64,000 nt of DNA from Streptomyces sp. CA-210063 (GTDB lineage: Bacteria; Actinomycetota; Actinomycetes; Streptomycetales; Streptomycetaceae). Positions 27,377 to 37,186 of the stretch are shown piece by piece. The notes below the pieces were generated by a model that was given only the letters and a program-made list of their open reading frames with translations, made no database searches and was not told the DNA's origin. Each line of letters starts with the position of its first letter. The stretch's first letter is position 1. The stretch covers positions 3,844,001-3,908,000 of the forward strand of contig NZ_CP102512.1 in the NCBI RefSeq assembly GCF_024612015.1, given 5' to 3'. Position numbers and translations under genes: made by a program.

Positions 27377-28318
27377 ATGGAGGCCAAGCAGCAGTCCGAG
27401 CCGGTGGCCGTGCGGGATGTGCGGAGCCTGCGGCGGTTCAACCGTTACTTCACCCGTCGTATCGGGGCGTTGGACGATCACTACCTCGGGCAGGACCGGC
27501 CGCTCGGTGAAGCGCGGCTGCTCTTCGAGATCGGGGAGGTCGGCGCGGGCGGCGCGGGCGCTTCCCTGCGGGAGTTGCGGGCGCGGCTCGGGCTGGACGC
27601 CGGATATCTGAGCCGGATGGTCAAGGCCCTGGAGGGTCAGGGGCTGGTCCGGGTGGGGGTGCATGGCGGGGACAGCCGGGTGCGGGTCGCCGAGTTGACG
27701 CCGGCGGGCCGCTCCGAGGTCGATGAGCAGAACCGGCGGGCCGACGCGCTGGCCGAGGGACTGTTGCGGGGGCTGAGTCCGGCGCAGCGGGGCGAGTTGA
27801 CCGATGCGCTGGCGTCGGCGCGACGGCTGCTGCGGCTCGCCGCGATCCGGATCGAGGCCGTGGACGGCGGCTCGGACGACGCCCGCGCCTGCCTCGACGC
27901 CTACGCCGCCGACATCGACGAGCGGTTTCCCGAGGGATACGACCCGGCCACCCTCGTGCCGCCCCATGAGGTCTCGGGGGACGCGGGGGTCTTCCTCGTC
28001 GCCTACGAGGAGGACCGGGCCGTGGGGTGCGGGGCGCTGCGGACGCTCGACCCCCGGGGCCGGGTCGGGGAGATCAAGCATGTGTGGGTGCATCCCGGAG
28101 CCCGACGGCTCGGGCTCGCCCGGCGGCTGCTCGGGGAGCTGGAACGGGCGGCCACCGAGCGCGGTTTCGGCGTCGTACGGCTCGATACGCATGCCTCGTT
28201 GACGGAGGCCCAGGTGATGTACCGGACGTGCGGGTACACCGAGATTCCCCGCTACAACGACGACGTGTACGGGGCCCACTTCTTCGAGAAGAGGCTCGCG
28301 ACGCCACGGCGCCGGTGA
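27377..28318 (+). CDS. MarR-family regulator fused to a GNAT N-acetyltransferase
   Basis: A 313-residue two-domain protein. Residues about 1-150 form a MarR winged helix: LRELRARLGLDAGYLSRMVKALEGQGLVRV with the wing GDSRVRVAELTPAG. Residues about 160-310 form a GNAT domain: VGEIKHVWVHPGARRLGLARRLLGELE (acetyl-CoA loop R-x-x-G-L-A) and MYRTCGYTEIPRYND. Such fusions are widespread in actinomycetes, and their substrates are generally unknown. AAAGGA is only two bases from the ATG, so translation start may be atypical. The gene is convergent with mdh. Confidence 0.9.
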   Translation: MEAKQQSEPVAVRDVRSLRRFNRYFTRRIGALDDHYLGQDRPLGEARLLFEIGEVGAGGAGASLRELRARLGLDAGYLSRMVKALEGQGLVRVGVHGGDSRVRVAELTPAGRSEVDEQNRRADALAEGLLRGLSPAQRGELTDALASARRLLRLAAIRIEAVDGGSDDARACLDAYAADIDERFPEGYDPATLVPPHEVSGDAGVFLVAYEEDRAVGCGALRTLDPRGRVGEIKHVWVHPGARRLGLARRLLGELERAATERGFGVVRLDTHASLTEAQVMYRTCGYTEIPRYNDDVYGAHFFEKRLATPRRR

Positions 28319-28342
28319 CGCGTGTACGCCGCTACACGCCGA

Positions 28343-28379
28343 ACAGGCCCTGTCCGGTCGGAACCGGGACAGGGCCTGT
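28343..28379. terminator. Bidirectional terminator between MarR-GNAT and mdh
   Basis: A 13-bp perfect stem (ACAGGCCCTGTCC / GGACAGGGCCTGT) with an 11-base loop, centred between the two convergent stops. Confidence 0.85.
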
Positions 28380-28409
28380 GTGCGCAGGCTATGGAGCTTG
28401 GAGCTGCTG

Positions 28410-29872
<1,463 letters not shown>

Positions 29873-31231
29873 CTACTCCGTGCAGCCCTTCTGCCCCGAC
29901 GCCAGCGTCACGCAGGCCGTGGCTTCGCCCGCGTCCTTCACCACGATCATCTGGGTGTAGGCGATGTTGTCGCCGGCCGCCTCGATCGCGGCGGTCTGCT
30001 TGGTCCTGCCGACCGTGACCTGGACCTCGTCGCCCTGGGCGGCGCCGGTGATGCGGGCCCAGGCGGCCTGGCAGGTCTTGCTGTACCGGACCTCGACCTT
30101 GGTCGTGCCCACGACGGCCTCGTCGGTGGTCCGCACGAGGTTGCCGATGCACCCCATGGTCTCCGGGTCCTTGCCGTCGCAGTCCTCGCCGCTGCACTTC
30201 ACGCCGGCCGGGAGGTCGGCGTTCGTGCCGGTCGAGGTCGTCGGCGACGCCGACGGCCTGTCCCCGGCCCGGTCCTTGCCGTCACCGTTGGTGAACAGGA
30301 AGGCCGTCGCGATCACGACGAGCGCTCCGACGGCTCCCGCGAGGAACATCAACACCCGCCGCCTGGGCGGGGAATCGCCGTCGTCGGAACGGCCGCCACC
30401 GCCCGGCGGCGGCCCGAACACACCGGACGGCACCGAGGTACCACCGGAAACCTGGGCATCAGCGGGAACCGACGCGCCGGCCGGGACGCGGACCGAGGAC
30501 GCCGACGACGCCGACGACGAAGAGGCCGACGACGGGGCTCCCCCGGCCGGGCCCGACGGCGATGCGGAGGACGGAGAGGAAGACGACGGCGATGCCGATG
30601 GCGATGCCCCCCAGCTGACGCGAGGCGCGCCGCCGGCCACGGCTCCCGCGCCGCCACTGCCGCCGTACGGCGAGGCCGAGGAAGAGGAGGACGCGGAGGA
30701 AGAGGACGGTGCCGGGGTGGACGGCGTGGCCGAACCCCCGTACGGCGGGCGCGCGGTGCGCTCCTCGCCCGGGGAGCGCGGCTGCGGCGGGACCGTCGGG
30801 GAGACACCCGCCGGGCCCGCCACGCCCGGAGTCGCGGTCGCGCTCCGGCTCGCTCTGCCGTTCTTGCCGCCCCTGACGGTCGACTGGCCCCCCGTCTCGC
30901 CCAGCGCGGCCCGCGCCTGGGAGATACGGATCGCTTCCATGGTCATGTCGTGGCGCATCTCCGAGCGGCTCCAGGCGCGCTCGGCCAGCTCCCACATGGT
31001 GGTGAGATGGACGGGATTGGTACCGGTCACCTCGGCCAACGCGACGATCGCGCCTTTCGGCGCGAGCAGTCTGCCGTTGAGATACCGCTCCCAGGACGTC
31101 TTGCTGTAGCCCGTGCGGTCGGCCACCGCTGCGATGCTCAGTCCACTGCGGTCGACGAGCCGGCGCAGCTGGCCGGCGAACTCCCTGACCTGTGAATCGA
31201 GTTCATCGGGCAAGGCCCTCCAACGAGGCAT
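29873..31231 (-). CDS. Helix-turn-helix membrane protein with C-terminal DUF2690 domain
   Basis: A 452-residue protein from ATG 31229-31231. The N-terminal 90 residues are an XRE-like helix-turn-helix (SIAAVADRTGYSKTSWERYLNG). A long Ser/Pro/Ala/Gly linker with PPYGG and SPYGG repeats runs to about residue 310, then RRRVLMFLAGAVGALVVIATAF spans the membrane, and the outer domain is DUF2690: KCSGEDCDGKDPETMGC then VRYSKTCQAAWARITG, with paired cysteines. So a cytoplasmic DNA-binding-type domain is tied to an extracytoplasmic domain. Its N-terminus is closely related to that of the protein at 32389. Confidence 0.88.
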   Translation of the reverse strand: MPRWRALPDELDSQVREFAGQLRRLVDRSGLSIAAVADRTGYSKTSWERYLNGRLLAPKGAIVALAEVTGTNPVHLTTMWELAERAWSRSEMRHDMTMEAIRISQARAALGETGGQSTVRGGKNGRASRSATATPGVAGPAGVSPTVPPQPRSPGEERTARPPYGGSATPSTPAPSSSSASSSSSASPYGGSGGAGAVAGGAPRVSWGASPSASPSSSSPSSASPSGPAGGAPSSASSSSASSASSVRVPAGASVPADAQVSGGTSVPSGVFGPPPGGGGRSDDGDSPPRRRVLMFLAGAVGALVVIATAFLFTNGDGKDRAGDRPSASPTTSTGTNADLPAGVKCSGEDCDGKDPETMGCIGNLVRTTDEAVVGTTKVEVRYSKTCQAAWARITGAAQGDEVQVTVGRTKQTAAIEAAGDNIAYTQMIVVKDAGEATACVTLASGQKGCTE

Positions 31232-31756
31232 TGCTTCCCCCCTCTTTCCCCCGGATGTCTCTGCACTTTCCCCCGTGCCGACTATCCCTGTGCCGCGCAT
31301 GATGCCCTCGCTGAATCCTGGTCCGGGACCGAGCCGAGGCCCTCGCCGGAGCCCCGTTCTGGACTACCCACTGGGATGCGCCCGGCCGGGATGTCAGTTC
31401 CCTGGAAAGGGGCGTGCGGGAGCATTTCGGGCCGGAGCATGCGCCGTTGCACGCCCCCTCAACGGCCTGTGGTCCAGTGTCCCACCGGCTTCCCGGATTT
31501 CCGGGCGGAATGGCAGGTCCACGCGTGGGACATCCCGGACCGTCCCAAATGCTCACGTTAGACCTGGTGTTGAGCGGGTCGACGCGAAATCCTCGAACTT
31601 GTCAACACATCGACACAGCGAGCACACATGCACAGTCACGTGAGTCGAACAGGGGCTTGTACGCCTCGTACACCTCATACGCCTCGACGGGACCGTGTGC
31701 GTCAGACCGTGTGCGTCAGTGAATGTCGAAAGGTCAACGGGGACCAGGGGGATCAC
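31232..31756. other. Divergent intergenic region between HTH-DUF2690 and the secreted protein
   Basis: About 525 bp with no convincing gene. A direct repeat of GACCGTGTGCGTCA occurs twice in tandem (31691-31704 and 31705-31718), immediately upstream of the 31757 gene, and could be a binding site. Confidence 0.55.
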
Positions 31757-32290
31757 ATGCAACACAAGGCCAGGCTGCTGCTCGCGGCCGTCGCCGTGAC
31801 GGCCTCGGCCGGGCTCGCGCTCGGCGCCGCCGCTCCGCTCGCCACGGCCTCCGGGCCGCACGTCGTCGACGGCTCCGGAGCCGCGTACAACGACTGGGGC
31901 GACGAGGGCACGCTGTCCGTCAACAAGCACTCCAAGAGCAACGCGACGCGGCTGTGGCAGAGCGTGCTGTACGCCGACGGCGCCAGGTGGAAGGACTCCA
32001 GCGGGGATCTGCACACCTTCACCGCGTCGGACATCGACGGGATCTTCGGCTGGAAGACCCGCTCGGCGACCAAGTACTGGCAGGCGCAGGAGGAGTTGGA
32101 GGACGTCGACGGGATCGTCGGCAAGGAGACCTTCGGGCAGGCCGACGGTTTCCTGGACGGGCCGTCCAGCGACGGTCTCGTCACCTACTCGGGTCTGGTG
32201 AACAAGGTGGACTTCAAGCGGCTCGACGGGGAGTACTACGTCAGGATCGGCTCGAAGTGGAAGGTCGCCGCGTACAACTGGCGGAGCTGA
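31757..32290 (+). CDS. Secreted peptidoglycan-binding-like protein
   Basis: A 177-residue exported protein; signal peptide LLLAAVAVTASAGLALGAAA with cleavage near ATA-SG. The mature part contains one peptidoglycan-binding-domain-like unit (TRLWQSVLYADGARW, then SDIDGIFGWKTRSATKYWQAQEEL and VDGIVGKETFGQADG), in which the repeated D-G-x-(F/V)-G-x-x-T pattern is characteristic. No catalytic domain. AGGGGGA is 6 bases upstream of ATG 31757. It sits between two homologous HTH-membrane genes and may be their target. Confidence 0.8.
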   Translation: MQHKARLLLAAVAVTASAGLALGAAAPLATASGPHVVDGSGAAYNDWGDEGTLSVNKHSKSNATRLWQSVLYADGARWKDSSGDLHTFTASDIDGIFGWKTRSATKYWQAQEELEDVDGIVGKETFGQADGFLDGPSSDGLVTYSGLVNKVDFKRLDGEYYVRIGSKWKVAAYNWRS

Positions 32291-32305
32291 GCGACCTGTG
32301 ACACC

Positions 32306-32325
32306 GGGGCTGTGCCGCCAGCCCC
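32306..32325 (+). terminator. Small hairpin after the secreted protein gene
   Basis: GGGGCT / AGCCCC six-bp stem, 16 bases after the stop at 32290. Three copies of a 14-15 bp unit (ACGGGCCTGTAACC) follow at 32331-32373. Confidence 0.5.
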
Positions 32326-32380
32326 GTAGCACCGGGCCTGTAATCACGGGCCTGTAACCACGGGCCTGTAACCGCGGGCA

Positions 32381-32410
32381 AGGGGCCGTCACGGCAACGT
32401 GACGGCCCCT
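32381..32410. terminator. Strong hairpin overlapping the 3' end of the HTH-membrane gene
   Basis: A 13-bp perfect stem (AGGGGCCGTCACG / CGTGACGGCCCCT) with a GCAA loop. Its centre contains the stop codon and last codons of the minus-strand gene (stop at 32389), so it can terminate both convergent transcripts. Confidence 0.8.
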
Positions 32411-32892
32411 ATCAGCGCGACGCCGACGAGGGCCAGGGCGACGAGGACGGCGAGCGCGGCGTAGAGGGCGATGCGGCCGGGCGGGCGGGGCTCCGGCTCC
32501 TCGGCGGGGGTGTCCCACCAGGGGAGCGTGGGGTCGTCCTCGTACGCCTCCGAGCCGGCTTCCGCGCCCGCCCCCTCTGCCGTGGTGCTGGGCGGCTGGG
32601 CCGGGGGCACGGTCTGCGTCGCCGGGCGCGGCCAGACCCGTACGGCCAGTTCCCAGCGCACTCCGAAGCGTTCGGCGTCCTCCCCCGCGACCCGGCACAG
32701 GGCGACGACCGCCTGGCGGGGCGGGGGCTGCGTCGCGTTGAGGTACCGCTGCCAGGAGGACTTGCTGTACGCGGTGCGCGCGGCGAGCGCGACGAGACTG
32801 AGTCCCGTGCGGTCCTTCAGCAGGCGCAGCTGCTCAACGAAGTGCTGTACCTCCGGGGGGAGTTCGTCCGGCAGCGGCTGCCAGGCGCTCAT
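32389..32892 (-). CDS. Helix-turn-helix protein with a C-terminal membrane anchor
   Basis: A 167-residue protein. The N-terminal 90 residues (LPDELPPEVQHFVEQLRLLK, SLVALAARTAYSKSSWQRYL) are clearly related to the N-terminus of the 29873 protein, including the shared LPDEL opening and RYLN end. It then has an acidic/Pro linker and one membrane helix (IALYAALAVLVALALVGVAL), with only a few residues outside, so it lacks the DUF2690 domain. GAGGAGG lies six bases upstream of ATG 32890-32892. A GGAAC-N16-GTC promoter candidate precedes it. Confidence 0.8.
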   Translation of the reverse strand: MSAWQPLPDELPPEVQHFVEQLRLLKDRTGLSLVALAARTAYSKSSWQRYLNATQPPPRQAVVALCRVAGEDAERFGVRWELAVRVWPRPATQTVPPAQPPSTTAEGAGAEAGSEAYEDDPTLPWWDTPAEEPEPRPPGRIALYAALAVLVALALVGVALIGAVTLP

Positions 32893-32930
32893 CGGCTGCC
32901 TCCTCGGCTCGGGGGGTCTGAGCAGGTGAC

Positions 32931-32954
32931 GACGGTGGTGGGCGGACCGGTTCC
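32931..32954 (-). promoter_or_regulatory. Candidate sigma-E-like promoter of the 32389 gene
   Basis: On the minus strand GGAACC is followed by 15 bp and GTCGTC, the spacing used by GGAAC...GTC ECF promoters, about 40 bp before the start codon. Short boxes in GC-rich DNA make chance matches likely. Confidence 0.35.
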
Positions 32955-33241
32955 CACCCTCCCGAGGGCGCGAAGGGGCTCTCGAGGTGGTGTGGGTGAG
33001 CGCATCGAGCGACGTGGAGACCGGCGTGAAGTGAACGTCCGGGGGCCGTCGTCGTGGCCCGGTGCGGACACCTCGGCGGAATGGTCACTTCCGTGCCACA
33101 GCGGGCTGACAGGTGTTGAACAGGGCGTTCACCGCGGGGGAATGTGGAGCGCGACGGCGGTCCGTCCTTACTCGGGGGAGGGGACGGGCCGCCGTCGTGT
33201 GTGCTCGGGACGGGGGCCTTCATGACACTCCCCGAGCGCCG
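32955..33241. other. Gene-free stretch upstream of the 32389 gene
   Basis: I see no supported coding sequence, strong hairpin or repeat between the promoter candidate and the end of the DUF3017 gene. Confidence 0.5.
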
Positions 33242-34516
33242 TCAGCCCGCCTCGTCGCCCACCGTGAAGTGCAGCGCGTCCTTCAGGACGGGGATCTGCA
33301 GCAACGGGTCCGGCTGGGCCATCAGCGCGAGGAGCACGATGGCGCTGCCCAGGACGATGTACGTGACCATGTCGGTGAAGCGGGAGCGGACGGCGAGCAT
33401 GCCGACGTCCGGTACGGTCCAGCGCAGCACCGCGCCGCCGAGCAGCGCGGCCCCGATCAGGATCGTGCCGAGCCGGAACGCGTCCAGCGCGGTGATCAGC
33501 AGCCCGAGTCCCACGGTGCACAGCACGACGAGGATCGGCCACTGGCGGACGGGCGCGGGCGCCTCACGCGACGCAGCCCGGCCACCGCCCTCGGGCCGCG
33601 CCGTGTCCTTGGTGAACATCGGAAACCGCCGAGTGGTCCGAACGGGTTTGCCGTCGGCATCCGGCACGCTGATCGGATCCCGCACCTCGATCTCACCGCC
33701 GGCCTCGCCGGCCCCGACCCCGGCGGCCCCGGCCGCCTCGGTCCCGGCCGCGCCGGTCCCGGCCGCGCCGGTCGCCTCTGCGGACCCGGTCGCGCCGGCG
33801 GCCCTGGCGGTAGCGGTCGCCCCTGTGGTCCCGGTCCGCGCCCCGGCGGCCCCGGTGGCCTCTGGAGCCCCGGTCGCGCCGACCCTGGCGGTGCCGGTGG
33901 CCCCGGCTGGCCCGGTCGCCTCTGCAGTCCCGGTCGCCCGGGTCGCCTCTGCGGACCCGGCAGCCCCTGCGGTCCCGCTAGCCCCGGCAGCCCCGGTGGC
34001 CTCTTCGGTCCCGGCAGGCCCGGCAGCCTCTTCCATCCCGGCAGCCCCGCGAGCCCTGGCAGCCTCTGCGGCCCCGATAACCCCGGCAGACCCGCCAGCC
34101 CCGGCAGCCCCGGTGCCCTCTGCCATCCCGGCCGTTTCGGTAGTCCCCGCCGCCCCTGACATGTCCGCCCTCTCCGACGCCGCCGACTCGTCCGTCTTTC
34201 CCGGTCGCTCGGACGACCCCGGCCGACCCGTCCTCTCCAGCCGCTCGGACGACCCCGGCCGACCCGTGGTCTCCCCCGGCCCGCCCGTCGCCTTCCCGGA
34301 CCTGCCGCCGTCAGACGTCACGGCATGCTCGGCCCGCTCCGAGGTCCTCGACGTCGCCGAAGCCTCCGAAGCCCCCGGCTTCACCGATTCCCCCGGCCTC
34401 ACCGAACCCACCGGCCTCACCGAATCCCCCGGCTTTCCCGGCCCGCCGGCCTTCTCCGACGCTTTCGACGCCCTCGGCAACCCCGACGCCCCCTTCGCGT
34501 CGCCGTCAGCCGACAC
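33242..34516 (-). CDS. DUF3017 membrane protein with a long low-complexity N-terminus
   Basis: A 424-residue protein whose last 120 residues are the DUF3017 part: [39 protein letters not shown], and [20 protein letters not shown] give three helices. The first 280 residues are a low-complexity extension rich in Gly, Ala, Thr and Glu (short units such as GAAG, EATGAAG). DUF3017 proteins are normally only 100-150 residues. GTG 34514-34516 has GGAG four bases upstream and overlaps the folD stop by 11 bases, so it is coupled to folD. Function unknown. Confidence 0.8.
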   Translation of the reverse strand: MSADGDAKGASGLPRASKASEKAGGPGKPGDSVRPVGSVRPGESVKPGASEASATSRTSERAEHAVTSDGGRSGKATGGPGETTGRPGSSERLERTGRPGSSERPGKTDESAASERADMSGAAGTTETAGMAEGTGAAGAGGSAGVIGAAEAARARGAAGMEEAAGPAGTEEATGAAGASGTAGAAGSAEATRATGTAEATGPAGATGTARVGATGAPEATGAAGARTGTTGATATARAAGATGSAEATGAAGTGAAGTEAAGAAGVGAGEAGGEIEVRDPISVPDADGKPVRTTRRFPMFTKDTARPEGGGRAASREAPAPVRQWPILVVLCTVGLGLLITALDAFRLGTILIGAALLGGAVLRWTVPDVGMLAVRSRFTDMVTYIVLGSAIVLLALMAQPDPLLQIPVLKDALHFTVGDEAG

Positions 34517-35360
34517 TGCGCTCCGCCGCCTCGACCACGTTGACGAGCAGCTGGGCCCGGGTCATGGGGCCGACGCCGCCGGGGTTGGGGGAGATCCAGC
34601 CGGCGACCTCGGCGACTCCGGGGTGGACGTCGCCGACGATCTTGCCCTCGGCGGAGCGGGAGACACCGACGTCGAGGACGGCGGCGCCCGGCTTCACGTC
34701 CTCGGGCCGGACGAGGTGGGCGGAGCCGGCGGCGGCGACGATGATGTCGGCGCGCTTCAGGTGCGAGGCCAGGTCACGCGTGCCGGTGTGGCACTGGGTC
34801 ACCGTCGCGTTCTCGCTGCGCCGGGTGAGGAGCAGCGGCATCGGGCGGCCGATGGTGACACCGCGGCCGACGACCACGACCTCGGCGCCCTTGATCTCGA
34901 CGCCGTACTGGCGGAGGAGGGTGAGGACGCCGTTCGGGGTGCAGGGCAGCGGGGCGGGCTCGTTCAGGACCAGTCGCCCGAGGTTCATCGGGTGGAGGCC
35001 GTCCGCGTCCTTGTCGGGGTCCATCAGTTCGAGGATGCGGTTCTCGTCGATGCCCCTGGGAAGCGGCAGCTGGACGATGTAGCCGGTGCAGGCGGGGTCC
35101 TCGTTCAGCTCCCGCACCACCGCCTCGATCTCCTCCTGGGTGGCGGTCGCGGGCAGTTCACGCTGGATGGAGGCGATGCCGACCTGCGCGCAGTCGCGGT
35201 GCTTGCCCGCGACGTACTTCTGGCTGCCGGGGTCTTCCCCGACCAGGATCGTGCCGAGTCCGGGCGTGACGCCCTTCTCCTTCAGCACCGCCACGCGGGC
35301 GGTCAGATCGGACTTGATCGCGGCTGCGGTGGCCTTGCCATCGAGAATCTGGGCGCTCAT
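34506..35360 (-). CDS. folD: Methylenetetrahydrofolate dehydrogenase/cyclohydrolase
   Basis: A 284-residue bifunctional enzyme converting 5,10-methylene-THF to 10-formyl-THF, the donor for PurN and PurH, both encoded in this window. Signature regions: [20 protein letters not shown] (catalytic Tyr/Lys), [23 protein letters not shown] and [17 protein letters not shown] for the nucleotide, and [18 protein letters not shown] at the C-terminus. The sequence shows the usual VGRS motif as VGRG. It leads the operon with the DUF3017 gene. Confidence 0.97.
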   Translation of the reverse strand: MSAQILDGKATAAAIKSDLTARVAVLKEKGVTPGLGTILVGEDPGSQKYVAGKHRDCAQVGIASIQRELPATATQEEIEAVVRELNEDPACTGYIVQLPLPRGIDENRILELMDPDKDADGLHPMNLGRLVLNEPAPLPCTPNGVLTLLRQYGVEIKGAEVVVVGRGVTIGRPMPLLLTRRSENATVTQCHTGTRDLASHLKRADIIVAAAGSAHLVRPEDVKPGAAVLDVGVSRSAEGKIVGDVHPGVAEVAGWISPNPGGVGPMTRAQLLVNVVEAAERSVG

Positions 35361-35645
35361 GGGCCCAATCTTCGCGGATGACCGGCGCCGGGTTCCAATC
35401 GGTCACCTGCCGGACGCCCTCGTACCGCTTCCGGACGCGCGGCGGCGACCGTCTCCGACAAGATCGCATGTGTTGCACTTGCACAACACCCCAGGAATGT
35501 CGCTGGACATCCGGCCGGGCATATAAAACGATTGAGGGCACAGTGCCGCGGGCACTGCCGGGGGGCGTGACCACATCAACAGATCAGGGCATTCCTCCGA
35601 ACCGTGCCGCGCGTCCCCGCACCAGGCAACGGAGGAAATCCCGCC

Positions 35646-36224
35646 ATGAGCTACGGCGACCCGAACAACCCGTACGGCCAGCCCCAGCAGCAGCCGCCCG
35701 CCCAGAACTACGGCTACCCGCAGCAGACCCCGCCCCAGCAGCCGGGGTACGGCTACCCGGCCGCCCCTCCGGTCTCCCAGGGGTACGGCGGCTACCCGAC
35801 CGCGCCCGAGACCATGCCCAGCACGGTCAACGCGGCCCGCATCATGCTCTGGGTCATCGTCGGCCTGCAGGTGATCGGCGTGCTCCTGTACGGCATCGGC
35901 GCGATCGGCGTGGCCGCGGCCAGCGACAGCACCGAGGACCCCGCCCTCGCGGAGGCGCTCGGCGACATCCCCATCGGCCAGATGGTGGCGATCGCCATCT
36001 TCGCGACGGCCTGGCTCGTCTACGCGATCATGCTGGCCGTGAAGTTCAAGTCCGGCGGCAACGGCGTACGCGTCGCCGCGCTGGTCTTCGGCATCATCAC
36101 CGCGGTCCTGGGCGTCTTCCCGTTCTTCCTGATCGGCCTGGTCCACCTGGTGCTGGGCGTCCTGATCGCCGTCTTCGTCGGCAACGCCAACGGCAAGGCG
36201 TGGTTCAACCGCCCGCGGTACTGA
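35646..36224 (+). CDS. Pro/Gln/Tyr-rich N-terminus, multi-helix membrane protein
   Basis: A 192-residue protein from ATG 35646 (GGAGG upstream). The first 60 residues are a cytoplasmic-looking NPYGQPQQQ / GYGYPAAPP repeat region, followed by about four helices (IMLWVIVGLQVIGVLLYGIG, MVAIAIFATAWLVYAIMLAV, VAALVFGIITAVLGVFPFFL, VHLVLGVLIAVFVG). Many streptomycete membrane proteins have this layout and no assigned role. It is divergent from folD, 285 bp away. Confidence 0.8.
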   Translation: MSYGDPNNPYGQPQQQPPAQNYGYPQQTPPQQPGYGYPAAPPVSQGYGGYPTAPETMPSTVNAARIMLWVIVGLQVIGVLLYGIGAIGVAAASDSTEDPALAEALGDIPIGQMVAIAIFATAWLVYAIMLAVKFKSGGNGVRVAALVFGIITAVLGVFPFFLIGLVHLVLGVLIAVFVGNANGKAWFNRPRY

Positions 36225-36240
36225 GCCGCCGAGCACACGA

Positions 36241-36276
36241 AGGGCCGTGCCTCCCGTACGAGGGGGGCACGGCCCT
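36241..36276 (+). terminator. Terminator hairpin
   Basis: An 11-bp stem (AGGGCCGTGCC / GGCACGGCCCT) with a 14-base loop, 16 bases after the stop at 36224. Confidence 0.8.
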
Positions 36277-36415
36277 CGGTCTGTCACAGCGCCATGTTCG
36301 CCCGTGCCACGCGCGCGACGGGGCTGACCGGCGGCCCTGGAACATTTCAGGTTCCGCTCGTTCTTCCCGGTCCTGAGGATGGGGGCATCGTCACGACAAC
36401 GGGGAAGGACCACCC

Positions 36416-36827
36416 ATGACCATCCGGAAGCAGTTCGTCGCCGCCGCCATGACCGGGGTACTCGCGGGCGGCGGTCTGGTCGCCGCCACCGCGACCACCG
36501 CCGGCGCGGCCACCACCGGCAAGGCGGCTGCCTGCTACGACATCACCAAGACCTACTCCAAGCCGTCGGGCACGTACGTCACGCCGAAGGGCTCCGCGTT
36601 CTTCAAGACCACCAAGCGCTGCGCCGACATCAACGTCAAGAGCAGCGGACCGCAAGATGAAGGTCTGCTTCTACAAGTCCAACGGCAAGCTGAACTACTG
36701 CCAGTCGACCTTCAAGCTCGCCAAGAAGGGCAAGTGGACGGTCATCGCCACCGACGTCAAGGACGGCGTGAAGTTCAAGCTGAGCTTCACGACCTCGGCC
36801 AGGGCAGTCGGCAAGGTCGCCGCCTGA
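36416..36827 (+). pseudogene. Small secreted protein gene interrupted by a frameshift
   Basis: Starts at ATG 36416 (GGGAAGGA upstream) with a signal peptide ending TTAGA-AT and then CYDITKTYSKPSGTYVTPKG up to DINVKSSG. Around 36645-36655 the codon-usage-consistent frame changes: the natural continuation DRKMKVCFYKSNGKLNYCQS, then TFKLAKKGKWTVIATDVKDG up to VGKVAA, lies in another frame and ends at TGA 36825-36827. An indel of one base (or two of the opposite sign) would join them into a protein of about 136 residues with three or more cysteines. It could be a real disruption or a sequencing error. I do not recognise the family. Confidence 0.7.
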
Positions 36828-37186
36828 CGACCCGGCCCGCGCACCACGGCACGGAATGCCCCGGTGGCCCCGCTCCTCTCAGGAGTCGGGGCCACCCCCA
36901 CTGACACCGACGCCTTCCCGCTGAACCCGCGCAACGCGGAGAACGCGGAGGTCACGTCCATGCCGTCGTTCGGCCGCCACGACATCGTCGCCCTGCTCAC
37001 CTGGGTCTTCATCCACCTCTTCCGGGTGTCCTGCCCGGCCGTCGGGCGGTAGCCGAGCGGCCGAGCCGACCGGGCCAGGTCACTCCCCGCCCCCGGGCCC
37101 CGCCCCGGGCCCGGCACGGTAGCCTCGCGTCAACCCGCTTGACACGAGGGCGGGTTGAGGAAGCAGAGCACTCGGGGGACAAGCAC
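36828..37186. other. Intergenic region upstream of the kinase gene
   Basis: Contains a terminator at 36863-36896 (GGTGGCCCCG / CGGGGCCACC stem) for the secreted protein gene. A 62-codon frame at 36864-37052 is not convincing. The kinase ribosome-binding site GGGGGA is at its right end. Confidence 0.6.
36863..36896 (+). terminator. Terminator hairpin after the frameshifted gene
   Basis: A 10-bp perfect stem GGTGGCCCCG / CGGGGCCACC with a 14-base loop. Confidence 0.75.

Noticed and set aside
33113..34159. Plus-strand frame encoding a collagen-like Gly-Pro-rich protein
   Set aside because: It is the antisense of the low-complexity part of the DUF3017 gene; no signal, promoter or ribosome-binding site, and the Gly-Pro pattern follows from the DNA repeat.
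36864..37052. 62-codon frame ending near the kinase gene
   Set aside because: It starts inside a terminator hairpin, has no ribosome-binding site and no recognisable feature.
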